The position numbers and the translations under genes are program-made. From assembly GCF_011378905.1 (NCBI RefSeq), contig NZ_WTPY01000020.1, positions 20,257 to 84,256 on the forward strand: DNA of 64,000 bases, written 5' to 3'. The stretch is from Paraglaciecola sp. 20A4. GTDB taxonomy: Bacteria > Pseudomonadota > Gammaproteobacteria > Enterobacterales > Alteromonadaceae. The first letter of the stretch is position 1. Each line of letters opens with the position of its first letter. The notes below the pieces were generated by a model. The model made no database searches. It worked only from the letters and a program-made list of their open reading frames with translations, and was not told the DNA's origin. Of the stretch, positions 25,239 to 33,414 are shown piece by piece.

Positions 25239-26324
25239 CTAAACAGAAGCGACTAATGGGATCCACTGTTGTCGCCAAGTATGGTTTTGCCATATATGAG
25301 TTCGTGCTTCAGATATGGACTGTTTATATAATTCAGCTCCGTTTATGGGTTCTCCGTGAGTTGAAGTTACAGCCTTTCCAAACGTATTTTGTATATAAGG
25401 TGCATCTGCTAGAACATGTGTACCAAGAGCTAACGGAATAACTACTCGTTCATGGAGCCCTAACTCAAAACCAGGGGAATTATGCGCCACAAAACGTGCT
25501 TCGTGAATTCGAGTGAGTAAAGCAGAAAATGGTATAGCTGACTCATAATTATGGGCAGAAAACTCAGTACGATAATTTTCACTATTATTTCCAATAACAG
25601 TTAATACAATCCGACTTTCTTGACACTTAAGCAAAAACTCTTTTCGCGCTTTTGCTCTTAAGTAAAAATCTGTTAATACAGCTATTCGCCGTATATTTTC
25701 ATCTAATGCAACAGAGGAGGGCTTATCTCCCAATGGTAATACACTTAAGTATTGCAAGAAGCGAGTCATATTAGAAGATTGTTCCACCAAAGGGCCAATT
25801 TGATGCCAAACAGGCTGTAACCTTTTTTTAGCTACATCCACATTAAGAAACGAAACCGGATAAATAATTTCGTTATTTTTTTCGCTATAATTCACCGGAG
25901 TATGGCTTGTTAAATCTGATTCACTAACTGCATGAGGAAAATAAATAGCTTTAATATTGCATAGTTCACAAAAAGCGACATGTTCTTTGTCTACGCATAA
26001 CACGGTTACATCCAAGCCTATAAATCGTGTAATAAGATGCAATGGATGATCAACTAAAAATACAAATACCTTACAAGTCTTAGTACACGCCGAAATCGAC
26101 ATTCCATCAATAACAACATCAAGTCCAACCCCATTGAAACTTAAAATAAAATCATAAGTTAATAGTGGGTCAAGATTTAACTCGGTTTTTTTCCGCGTGG
26201 TCTGGCTCGCAACATTAAGTTCGTGGACACGTATTCCCAAAAGCTTAAGGTCGCTCATCATGCCATGCAAAAAATGCGTCACTACACCATATTGATTCGA
26301 ACCAGTGAGAAATAGAGCTTTCAA
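25239..26324 (-). CDS. Glycosyltransferase-like protein inserted between flgE and flgF
   Basis: A 361-residue protein starting with TTG at 26324 (MKALFLTGSNQYG, Rossmann first strand; AAGGGAA ribosome site upstream). The C-terminal half has HNSPGFELGLHERVVIPLAL and GTHVLADAPYIQ, the pattern of GT-B/CgeB-like transferases (glutamate in HERV plus a glycine loop). A cysteine-containing centre includes ACTKTCKVFVFLVDHPLH. No signal peptide. A perfect -10 box TATAAT lies at 26362-26357 and a Fur-like palindrome further upstream. It breaks the normal flgE-flgF junction, so it is a late addition to the operon. It may glycosylate a hook, rod or filament protein; the substrate is unknown. Confidence 0.65.
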   Translation of the reverse strand: MKALFLTGSNQYGVVTHFLHGMMSDLKLLGIRVHELNVASQTTRKKTELNLDPLLTYDFILSFNGVGLDVVIDGMSISACTKTCKVFVFLVDHPLHLITRFIGLDVTVLCVDKEHVAFCELCNIKAIYFPHAVSESDLTSHTPVNYSEKNNEIIYPVSFLNVDVAKKRLQPVWHQIGPLVEQSSNMTRFLQYLSVLPLGDKPSSVALDENIRRIAVLTDFYLRAKARKEFLLKCQESRIVLTVIGNNSENYRTEFSAHNYESAIPFSALLTRIHEARFVAHNSPGFELGLHERVVIPLALGTHVLADAPYIQNTFGKAVTSTHGEPINGAELYKQSISEARTHIWQNHTWRQQWIPLVASV

Positions 26325-26407
26325 ATAATTCCCTTAAGGAGGTTTAATGAATGATAATTATAGGATCCCATTGAGTTATCAGTAGTTATGATAAACTGAT
26401 TTTTTAG

Positions 26408-26422
26408 AGATAATCATTATCA
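26408..26422. promoter_or_regulatory. Fur-like palindrome upstream of the inserted glycosyltransferase
   Basis: AGATAATCATTATCA matches the 7-1-7 Fur consensus TGATAATnATTATCA at 14 of 15 positions. It lies 84 bp upstream of the TTG start and about 46 bp upstream of the TATAAT box, in the flgE-glycosyltransferase spacer. AT-rich DNA can produce such matches, so binding is inference. Confidence 0.5.
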
Positions 26423-26435
26423 TCCATTTCGCATA

Positions 26436-26471
26436 TAAACATACATGTAAATTTAAACATACATGTAAATT
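26436..26471. repeat. Exact 18-bp tandem repeat with ACATGT core
   Basis: Two identical head-to-tail copies of TAAACATACATGTAAATT (26436-26453 and 26454-26471). Each contains the palindrome ACATGT. It sits beside the Fur-like box upstream of the inserted glycosyltransferase. It could be a duplicated operator or a slippage product. Confidence 0.9.
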
Positions 26472-26498
26472 GAATTGAGAAAAAATTGAGTATCGTTT

Positions 26499-26536
26499 GA
26501 AAACGACCAGTGCACATAACAAAGCTGCAGTGGTCG
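26499..26536 (-). terminator. Probable terminator after flgE
   Basis: Arms 26504-26514 and 26526-26536 pair over 11 bp with one mismatch (CGACCA and TGCA halves), loop of 11, followed on the minus strand by TTTTC. It begins 16 bp past the flgE stop. It would end flgBCDE transcripts before the inserted glycosyltransferase. Confidence 0.6.
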
Positions 26537-26551
26537 CTGTAATTAACTCAT

Positions 26552-27925
26552 TTAACGAATATTTAAAATTGTTTGGTTGAGCTGGTTATTTACTTCCAAG
26601 GCTCTGGAGTTTGCTTGGAAGTTACGTTGAGCGATAATCAAATCGATGAGTTCGGTGGTTAAATTCACGTTAGCTTGCTCCAAGGCTGACGAGTTAATAT
26701 CGCCAAAGGTACCTGTTGTTGCCTCTCCGGCAAGTGCCTCACCCGATAAGATACTTTCTTGCCACTGGGTGTTACTTTGTTGGGTTAGGCCTTGGTCATT
26801 AGCGAAACGAACTAAAGCAACACGAATAATGGGTTCAGATGTACCGTTTGAGTACGTCGCACGTACAAGGCCATCTGCGCCAATGTCGATGCCCGTTAAC
26901 CGACCAACAGCTAAACCGTCTTGCTCAAGGGATGTCACCTCAAAAGCGGATGCAAATTGGGTTGGCTCACCTGATGTAGCTGAAGATGCGTCAAAGGCAA
27001 AATCGGTCTTAATAGTTTGAGACGCTTCCGACCCATTCGACAATATCGTGCCCCCTAGAGCTACTGACGTTACTTCACCAATCGAACTTGGCGAACCATT
27101 TGCGTTTTGGATTCCGTTAAAGTCACCACCAGCACTAAACGTCATTCGAAATCCTGATACAGGGGAAGTTGATTCACCTACAACGTTTGGCCCTGTTGTG
27201 GGAGGGGTACCTACGGTGTCACCTTCAGTATTTAAGGGAAGGTCGTCCATATAAGTCGCCACTACCCACTCATTTGTCTGATCTTGATCCTTCATAAAAT
27301 AATAGGTCATAACGTGACTGTCACCTAGAGAATCAAATACCGTGACAGACGTGGCAGCATTGTAAGTCAAAGGGTCTTCAGGGTCGAACGCGTCCAAGTC
27401 AACCGGGTCGTCACCAGCAGGCAAGTTCATCTTTAACGATACTTCAGAAGTGGGCTGCGGCGAGCCAGAAGAATCAGGAATTTGAACTGGTTGCGTCGTA
27501 CTCAATGCAACTGAAGATGAAGTACCGTCGTTGTTAACAGGGAAGCCAAGCAAATTATCGCCATTTGAATTAACAACGAAATTGTTTGCGTCAAGTTTAA
27601 ACATACCCGCACGAGTGTACGAATATTCACGTGACTCAATTTCCGGTACTGTGGCAAAAAAACCATTCCCTGTTACCGCAAGATCCAAAGAGTTATTGGT
27701 AAACTGCAAACTACCTTGTGAAAACTGTTGTGCTACTTCTTGCGTAATAACGCCGTCACCGACTTTCGTTTTGCCACCCGCTAGCAACGATGACGCATAA
27801 ACATCACCAAACTCTGCTCGAGACTCTTTAAAGCCTACGGTATTTACGTTCGCTATATTATTAGCGGTTGTATCTAAGTCTCGTTGCGCAGCAGATACGC
27901 CACTCAATGCAATATTAAAAGACAT
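26552..27925 (-). CDS. flgE: Flagellar hook protein FlgE
   Basis: A 457-residue hook subunit. N-terminus MSFNIALSGVSAAQRDLDTT with TANNIANVNTVGFKESRAEF; C-terminus TELIDLIIAQRNFQANSRAL and LEVNNQLNQTILNIR. The middle is a variable Gly/Ser/Thr-rich D1-D2 region, typical for a 400-500-residue FlgE of marine gammaproteobacteria. It polymerises into the universal joint. It lies 14 bp after flgD. Confidence 0.97.
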   Translation of the reverse strand: MSFNIALSGVSAAQRDLDTTANNIANVNTVGFKESRAEFGDVYASSLLAGGKTKVGDGVITQEVAQQFSQGSLQFTNNSLDLAVTGNGFFATVPEIESREYSYTRAGMFKLDANNFVVNSNGDNLLGFPVNNDGTSSSVALSTTQPVQIPDSSGSPQPTSEVSLKMNLPAGDDPVDLDAFDPEDPLTYNAATSVTVFDSLGDSHVMTYYFMKDQDQTNEWVVATYMDDLPLNTEGDTVGTPPTTGPNVVGESTSPVSGFRMTFSAGGDFNGIQNANGSPSSIGEVTSVALGGTILSNGSEASQTIKTDFAFDASSATSGEPTQFASAFEVTSLEQDGLAVGRLTGIDIGADGLVRATYSNGTSEPIIRVALVRFANDQGLTQQSNTQWQESILSGEALAGEATTGTFGDINSSALEQANVNLTTELIDLIIAQRNFQANSRALEVNNQLNQTILNIR

Positions 27926-27939
27926 GTTTTGCTCTCCTG

Positions 27940-28626
27940 TTAACCACCAAGTTGAATGACGTCGTCGAGTTTGACACTCACATCACCATCAAGATTTAAA
28001 ATGACACCTTGGCCGCTGCCAGCTAGGCTGACGCTATCAACATGCCGATTGACTGCTGTTACTAATTGTTGAGGTTCGCCGGACACATTACCTTGCGCTT
28101 TTACAACATAATTTCCAGCTGCCATAATATTTCCGGCGCTATCTTTGCCATCCCAATTAAACTGAATATTGCCAGCAGGTTGCGTACCAATATCGATAGT
28201 TTTCACTATGCTGCCAGATTCATTTTCAATGGTAATTTTTGTGTTTAGTGTTGTAGCATCATTAATCACTACACCAGAAACGCCCTGCCCTTCGCTGGAC
28301 ATATGCGCGACGTCACCTTGTAGTAGAACCTGCTGTCCTATCAAACTAGAAGCCTGAAGCGCTTGATTCGACGTCATTGATGTGGCGAATGTCTCAAACT
28401 TCTCATTTAACTGACTAATCCCGTCAGCCATAGTGAAGCTGGTCATCTGCGCAACCATCTGATCGTTATCTACGGGCTTACTTGGATCTTGATTAGCAAG
28501 TTGCTCGGTGAGTAATGAGAAAAAGTCTTCTTGCGATAACTTTTGATTACTCTCATCCGCGACCGGTACCGTTTCTGGTTGCCAGTAAAGATCACTATTC
28601 AAGCCATTTTTAATTAATGTATCCAC
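27940..28626 (-). CDS. flgD: Hook-cap protein FlgD
   Basis: The 228-residue protein has the FlgD N-terminal motif FFSLLTEQLANQDPSKPVDN and DQMVAQMTSFTMADGISQLN, then a FlgD Ig-like/tudor region with GNIQFNWDGKDSAGNIMAAG. It scaffolds hook growth and is discarded when FlgK arrives. It lies 35 bp after flgC and 14 bp before flgE. Confidence 0.96.
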   Translation of the reverse strand: MDTLIKNGLNSDLYWQPETVPVADESNQKLSQEDFFSLLTEQLANQDPSKPVDNDQMVAQMTSFTMADGISQLNEKFETFATSMTSNQALQASSLIGQQVLLQGDVAHMSSEGQGVSGVVINDATTLNTKITIENESGSIVKTIDIGTQPAGNIQFNWDGKDSAGNIMAAGNYVVKAQGNVSGEPQQLVTAVNRHVDSVSLAGSGQGVILNLDGDVSVKLDDVIQLGG

Positions 28627-28661
28627 GTCTGTACCTCGAAATTATCTGGATAGTAAAGCGA

Positions 28662-29081
28662 CTAGCTTTGGCCTAACCGCAATACGGTTCTAAACAAACG
28701 TTTAGTTGTATCAGCGACTTGAACATTCGTTTCGTATGCTTTTGATGCAGACATCATATCGGCCATTTCTTCAACGATATTCACGTTTGGTTTATAGATA
28801 TAGCCATTTTCATCAGCCATCGGATGACCGGGACTATATTCAATTTGTAATGGTGCCTGGCTTTCGACTATGCCTAAAACTTGTACACCCGTACCCGCAT
28901 TTTGATCTTGAGAGGCGCGTTGCATTTCAGCGGCAAAAACGGGATGGCGCGCTTTATACGTTTGATCGTAACTGCTACTGACTGAGTTCGCGTTTGCCAC
29001 GTTACTGGCGGTAGTATTTAAGCGCACACTCTGTGCACTCATGCCGGTGCTGGCAATGTCCATTACGTTAAATAAACTCAT
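28662..29081 (-). CDS. flgC: Proximal rod protein FlgC
   Basis: The 139-residue rod protein starts MSLFNVMDIASTGMSAQSVR with LNTTASNVANANSV and ends VNIVEEMADMMSASKAYETN. Normal family length. Its start shares one base with the flgB stop (29081), indicating coupled translation. Confidence 0.96.
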   Translation of the reverse strand: MSLFNVMDIASTGMSAQSVRLNTTASNVANANSVSSSYDQTYKARHPVFAAEMQRASQDQNAGTGVQVLGIVESQAPLQIEYSPGHPMADENGYIYKPNVNIVEEMADMMSASKAYETNVQVADTTKRLFRTVLRLGQS

Positions 29082-29482
29082 TAGCTTTGACCTCCGCTGA
29101 TGGCTTTCTTCATGCCTTTAATTTTACCGCTAAGAAACTCTACGCTTGCCTGATAACGTAAACCGTTATCTAAAAAAGCATTACGTTCGACTTGTACATC
29201 AACGGAATTACCATCACCAGTATCGGGCTGATTAGAAATACGAAATTCTAACTCCCCCGAGCCCTGCATATGGCCTTTAATATGATTTTCGTGAGTACGA
29301 GTAAGATTTTGGCTGCGTCCGCTTTGCGCACTGCGCATAGCATCTTGAAAGTTAATGTCTCTTGCTTTATAGCCAGGCGTATTTGCATTCGCAAGATTGC
29401 CGGCCAGCACTTCCATACGATCTTCACGTACTTGCACTGCTTTGTGGGAGAATCCCGTTAACTTATCTAAACTAATTGCCAT
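29081..29482 (-). CDS. flgB: Proximal rod protein FlgB
   Basis: The 133-residue rod protein has LTGFSHKAVQVREDRMEVLA and GNLANANTPGYKARDINFQD, and closes with LRYQASVEFLSGKIKGMKKA. It is the first gene of the flgBCDE unit, with ribosome site GAGGAG and a sigma-54 promoter within 45 bp upstream. Confidence 0.96.
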   Translation of the reverse strand: MAISLDKLTGFSHKAVQVREDRMEVLAGNLANANTPGYKARDINFQDAMRSAQSGRSQNLTRTHENHIKGHMQGSGELEFRISNQPDTGDGNSVDVQVERNAFLDNGLRYQASVEFLSGKIKGMKKAISGGQS

Positions 29483-29511
29483 TTGCTTTACTCCTCATTC
29501 GCAAGGGGTAA

Positions 29512-29527
29512 AGCAATAGCTATGCCA
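29512..29527 (-). promoter_or_regulatory. Sigma-54 promoter of flgBCDE
   Basis: Minus strand: TGGCAT (29527-29522), AGCTA spacer, TTGCT (29516-29512). Five of six -24 and all -12 consensus bases match. The start site would be near 29500, just before the flgB ribosome site. It lies in the 92-bp cheR-flgB gap, separating chemotaxis genes from the rod/hook operon. Confidence 0.85.
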
Positions 29528-29574
29528 AAGAAGATTTGACGTTTTGGAGGATACTAGCTAACCAATTGAAATAT

Positions 29575-30426
29575 TTATACTTTCTTTGAATAGAATAAAC
29601 CACTTCCACTACGATTCATGGTGAATTCGGTGGTAATTCCTGATAAGGATTCAGACGCGCCAACAAAAAGTGCGCCTTGTGGTTGCAGGCAAGCGGCAAG
29701 TTTTTGCAGTATTGAGGCTTTGGAGGTTGCCGAAAAATAAATAAGCACATTTCGACAGAAGACCACGTCATAACGTGTTGGATTGGTATAAGGCATCAGC
29801 AGGTTTATCGGTTTAAAGCTGACCATATTACGTATATTCTGTTTAATCACACTACAACTTCCACCGGCTGAAGCGTCAAAAAAGCGCGCTCGACGCTCGC
29901 TAGATAACCCCCGAGACATAGACAAATTATCGTACTGTCCCGTTTGCGCCAAATCTAGCATCTCACTAGAGATATCAGTTGCTATTATTTCTACTCCGCC
30001 AGAAAGAGCACCAGGGTTACGCGTTTGATATTCAAACACACTCATCGCAATAGAGTACGCTTCTTGCCCTGACGAACAAGCCGCGCTCCAAATTTTAATT
30101 TTTTTACCTGACTTAGCTAATTGAGGAAGCAACGTTTGTTGAAGAATTTCAAAAGGGTAACTATCTCTAAACCATAATGTTTCATTGGTTGTCATAGCAT
30201 TAACAACTGCATTTATGAGCGTGACGTCGTGGTTAGCAAGTGTTCGTTTAATCAAATCAGATAACGATTCTTGGTTAAATTTACTAAGTAAAGGCGATAG
30301 CCGGCTACGTACTAAGTACTGTTTGTTTTCCCCTAATACGATGCCGCATCGATGCTCAAGAAAACGACAAAAATGTGCGTATTCAAGATCATCAAGTGTA
30401 TTACTAGACAATAGACTTTCCTTCAC
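29575..30426 (-). CDS. cheR: Chemotaxis methyltransferase CheR
   Basis: The 283-residue protein has a CheR N-terminal helical domain (FCRFLEHRCGIVLGENKQYL) and a SAM-dependent methyltransferase domain: KIWSAACSSGQEAYSIAMSV, IIATDISSEMLDLAQTGQY, and DVVFCRNVLIYFS. It methylates chemoreceptor glutamates. The start is GTG at 30426, 2 bp past the cheV stop, so coupling to cheV is likely. The cheV-cheR-flgB order is common in polar-flagellum loci. Confidence 0.95.
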   Translation of the reverse strand: MKESLLSSNTLDDLEYAHFCRFLEHRCGIVLGENKQYLVRSRLSPLLSKFNQESLSDLIKRTLANHDVTLINAVVNAMTTNETLWFRDSYPFEILQQTLLPQLAKSGKKIKIWSAACSSGQEAYSIAMSVFEYQTRNPGALSGGVEIIATDISSEMLDLAQTGQYDNLSMSRGLSSERRARFFDASAGGSCSVIKQNIRNMVSFKPINLLMPYTNPTRYDVVFCRNVLIYFSATSKASILQKLAACLQPQGALFVGASESLSGITTEFTMNRSGSGLFYSKKV

Positions 30427-30428
30427 GA

Positions 30429-31349
30429 TTATTTGTTATCGAACCATTTTTGTACGGAAGTCACCAGTTCATCGGGGTGAAACTTAGCGATAAAATCGTC
30501 AGCCCCAACCTTTTGAACCATTGCTTGATTGAACACTCCACTTAATGAGGTATGCAGTACTACGTGTAGATTCTTTAACGTGGGATCATTCTTAATCTCA
30601 GCGGTCAGAGTATAGCCGTCCATTTCAGGCATTTCGATGTCAGACACCAGTATTCCGACTTTATCTGTAATATCACCTGTTTCTTGTGCTAGCTCTCTAA
30701 GACGATTGAGTGCCTCTAAACCATTTTTGGCCATTTCAATTTTGAGCCCCAAGGTGGAAAGCGCTTTATTAACTTGATTTCTGGCCACTGCAGAATCGTC
30801 CGCAATAAATATAATTTTTTTCCGCTTGTTTTCGACCGTAATACTCGACACACTTTCACTAACATCAGTGCTGATAGGAGATATTTCGTTGAGGATTTTT
30901 TCTACGTCTAGAATCTCAATTAACTCTTTTTCAAATTCAGTGACCGCGGTTAAATAACTGGCCCGACCGCTACCTTTTGGGGGGGGCATGATCGCTTCCC
31001 AGTTGGTGTTTACAATCCGCTCCACTGCTCCGACTAAAAAGCCCTGAACAGAACTATTGTATTCAGCAATAACAACAAAAGCGGTAGTCAAATCAAGTAT
31101 GGGCTTACCACCTGTAGCCATGCTCATATCAATCACCGAAATTGTTTGCCCACGAATATGGGCTATTCCGCGCACATAAGAATTCAATTTAGGAATAGAC
31201 GTTAATTTTGGACACTGAAGTACTTCTCGTACTTTAAACACATTGATACCGAATTTTTGCCGACCATTTAATCTAAATAACAACAATTCAAGACGATTCT
31301 GACCAACCAACTGAGTACGCTGGTTGACTGAATTCATAATATCGGACAT
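30429..31349 (-). CDS. cheV: Chemotaxis coupling/response protein CheV
   Basis: From ATG at 31349 the protein is 306 residues; a longer in-frame start exists at 31496, but the internal ATG has a ribosome site (GGAG) and gives the usual CheV start MSDIMNSVNQRTQLVGQN. Residues 15-165 form a CheW-like domain (LLFRLNGRQKFGINVFKVRE). Residues 180-306 form a receiver domain (IIFIADDSAVARNQVNKAL, phosphoacceptor Asp in LVSDIEMPEMDGY). It couples receptors to CheA and adapts by phosphorylation. Confidence 0.95.
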   Translation of the reverse strand: MSDIMNSVNQRTQLVGQNRLELLLFRLNGRQKFGINVFKVREVLQCPKLTSIPKLNSYVRGIAHIRGQTISVIDMSMATGGKPILDLTTAFVVIAEYNSSVQGFLVGAVERIVNTNWEAIMPPPKGSGRASYLTAVTEFEKELIEILDVEKILNEISPISTDVSESVSSITVENKRKKIIFIADDSAVARNQVNKALSTLGLKIEMAKNGLEALNRLRELAQETGDITDKVGILVSDIEMPEMDGYTLTAEIKNDPTLKNLHVVLHTSLSGVFNQAMVQKVGADDFIAKFHPDELVTSVQKWFDNK

Positions 31350-31373
31350 GTAAAACTCCGTGAAAGTGAAAGT

Positions 31374-31389
31374 CGGCTTAATAGTTGCT
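31374..31389 (+). promoter_or_regulatory. Possible sigma-54 site before flgA
   Basis: CGGCTT, AATAG, TTGCT keeps the essential GG-N10-GC core (GG 31375-31376, GC 31387-31388) and a perfect -12. The -24 is only partial. A second GG-N10-GC candidate sits at 31407-31420. One of them probably drives flgA, but either could be chance. Confidence 0.4.
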
Positions 31390-31502
31390 TTGTGCTTATA
31401 TATCTCGGCAAGTACTTCGCATTTTATGTTAAACCGTCTATTTTTTGACGCTATGCACAATTTGTACTTGCTTAAGCATAGACAAATTGGGCACAAGTGA
31501 AA

Positions 31503-32213
31503 ATGAATAATATCGCGATTTACAAAGCGTTTGCCTCGATCATCTTGCTTACTCTAACCAGTTTCGCAGGATCCGCGAGCACAAATACGCATCAAGAGCG
31601 CGCCGCCCAACTGATAGATGGCGCACAGCAGTTTGTAGCATCCCAGCTTACAACATCGGCACAAATACGCCTTAACATTAGTACAGCAGAGATAGATAAG
31701 CGGGTGAATTTACCTGTTTGTCCAGAAAATATCACTTACACGGCGAGTAACGAGTCACTGCAACAAAGCAATATTGCGGTAAAAGCCCTGTGTAAACCGT
31801 CTAATTGGTATATGTATTTAATGATTAGCGTTAAACAAATGCAGCCCGTTGTGGTTATTTCAAATGCAGTCAGTCCAGGCACAATTCTAAACACTGGCAA
31901 TATTAAATTAATTGATATGAATCGCGCTTTACTTAGACGAACCACGTTTTCAAATGTAGAAGATGTATTAGGCGCGCGCATCAAACGTCGTGTGCGGCCA
32001 GGCCAACCTATTACACCGAATAATTTATGTTTTGTATGTAAGGGTGATACAATTATTATAAATGCTTCAAACACTATGATGCAGGTCAAAGCATCGGGTG
32101 TGGCAATGCAAGACGGAAACATCGGCGATACTATTATCGTCACTAACAGTCGTTCAAAAAAACAAATTAATGCTAGGGTAGCCAGTACAAATGAAGTCAT
32201 CGTCGGTATCTAA
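31503..32213 (+). CDS. flgA: P-ring assembly chaperone FlgA
   Basis: 236 residues from ATG 31503; a GTG two codons upstream (31497) is also in frame. The N-terminus MNNIAIYKAFASIILLTLTS is a Sec signal. The C-terminal SAF/FlgA domain has VSPGTILNTGNIKLIDMN and GARIKRRVRPGQPITPNNL, and ends ARVASTNEVIVGI. It is periplasmic and helps FlgI assemble. It is divergent from cheV and heads the flgA-flgM-flgN group. Confidence 0.94.
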   Translation: MNNIAIYKAFASIILLTLTSFAGSASTNTHQERAAQLIDGAQQFVASQLTTSAQIRLNISTAEIDKRVNLPVCPENITYTASNESLQQSNIAVKALCKPSNWYMYLMISVKQMQPVVVISNAVSPGTILNTGNIKLIDMNRALLRRTTFSNVEDVLGARIKRRVRPGQPITPNNLCFVCKGDTIIINASNTMMQVKASGVAMQDGNIGDTIIVTNSRSKKQINARVASTNEVIVGI

Positions 32214-32266
32214 ACCCATGACTAATGTACTTGGGTCAAATAGTAAAAAAATAGTGTAGATAACAC

Positions 32267-32293
32267 TAAAGATGTGTCCTCGGTTGCCGATAC
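32267..32293 (+). promoter_or_regulatory. Sigma-28 promoter of flgM-flgN
   Basis: TAAA (32267-32270), 15-base spacer, GCCGATAC (32286-32293); identical -10 to the flaG promoter. It gives FlgM a second, late source in addition to read-through from flgA, as in Vibrio and Salmonella. The leader to the flgM ATG is about 32 nt. Confidence 0.85.
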
Positions 32294-32331
32294 AGTAAGT
32301 GAGGTAAGATTAACAAGGTTAGGTAGTCACT

Positions 32332-32658
32332 ATGTCTATTAACAACATTAACAACAACGGTCAAAAGCAAGTTATTGATAATCAAAAGATTAATCAGCAA
32401 CAAGCACTAAACCAACAATCAAATGAAGCGACCAGTAAAACCACTTCATCTCAGCCTCTGCGCCAAGATTCAGTGTCTTTGACACAATCAGCTCAACAGC
32501 TAGCCCAAGTTCAGAAGAAGAGTACTGAAGCTCCAGTTAATCAAGAAAAAGTTGACCGCTTAAAGAAAGAGATACAAAGTGGTGAATATAGCGTGAACCC
32601 ACAGAATTTGGCTAAAAATATTGCGGCACAAGAGTCAGAAATATTTGGTAGAAACTAG
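32332..32658 (+). CDS. flgM: Anti-sigma-28 factor FlgM
   Basis: The 108-residue, Gln/Ser-rich protein ends in the FlgM domain EKVDRLKKEIQSGEYSVNPQ followed by NLAKNIAAQE. The motif DSVSLTQSAQQL is the usual middle section. It holds sigma-28 inactive until exported through the finished hook. It is the key switch for the four sigma-28 sites in this window. Confidence 0.95.
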   Translation: MSINNINNNGQKQVIDNQKINQQQALNQQSNEATSKTTSSQPLRQDSVSLTQSAQQLAQVQKKSTEAPVNQEKVDRLKKEIQSGEYSVNPQNLAKNIAAQESEIFGRN

Positions 32659-32702
32659 TATCGGCAGCATAATGATTGCCTACTTAACCTCAGGCAAAAT
32701 GA

Positions 32703-33131
32703 ATGTCAGAATTAATAAAAGCGATAACAAAACAATTTGATCATCTCGAAGACCTCATTCAGGCACTTGACTCAGAGCTGCATTTAATCAGCAGTCGAGA
32801 TGCCGAAGCATTAATCAATCTGCTCAAAAACAAAGAAAATCTTCTAACAACCGTTCAGCAACAAGACGATGCAATCAGCATCGCTTTTAATGCGAGTAGC
32901 GAAGAAGAACGTACCACTGAAGAAGTACTAGCCTTGTTCGACCGAGCAAAGAAGTTAGTATCTGAATGCCAATACCGCACAAAAATCAATCAAGTTGCCG
33001 TTGAACAAGGGCAACTCAGACTCGAACATCTACGCACATTGTTACTTGAATCCCGCGCCAAAGAATCTATGACTTATGATAAAAGTGGTAAGGCGCGCGG
33101 GGGGAAAAGCGGCCGTGGTATCAGTGCTTAA
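32703..33131 (+). CDS. flgN: FlgK/FlgL export chaperone FlgN
   Basis: A 142-residue helical protein in the standard place after flgM (44-bp gap). SELIKAITKQFDHLEDLIQA and LHLISSRDAEALINLLKNKE form the FlgN helices. It ends in a basic low-complexity tail GKARGGKSGRGISA. It binds FlgK and FlgL in the cytoplasm. Confidence 0.9.
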   Translation: MSELIKAITKQFDHLEDLIQALDSELHLISSRDAEALINLLKNKENLLTTVQQQDDAISIAFNASSEEERTTEEVLALFDRAKKLVSECQYRTKINQVAVEQGQLRLEHLRTLLLESRAKESMTYDKSGKARGGKSGRGISA

Positions 33132-33134
33132 CAT

Positions 33135-33162
33135 TTTTTAAGCCCCTATTTTTAAGCCCCTA
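33135..33162. repeat. 14-bp tandem repeat after flgN
   Basis: Exact head-to-tail copies of TTTTTAAGCCCCTA directly after the flgN stop. No hairpin results. The remaining bases up to the flgP stop (33415) show no gene and no clear terminator. Confidence 0.9.
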
Positions 33163-33414
33163 ATGAACAAGTATATTCTCTTATTAAGAGTCATTATTAA
33201 ACTATATGTGGAATATAGAGGATAGGTTTACTTGCTTATGCTACCCAAGGGAAAACGGTAATATCATCGTAGCTGAAGAATACGCTAACGTCATCTGAGT
33301 CACCCAACTCGGCAATACAGGCAAACAGAGCATAAGCGGCAAGAAGTTGCCGTAAAACGTGTTAATTAATCAATTAAAATAAAAACGGTGAAAGGGTAAT
33401 TAGCCTGCTTACGA

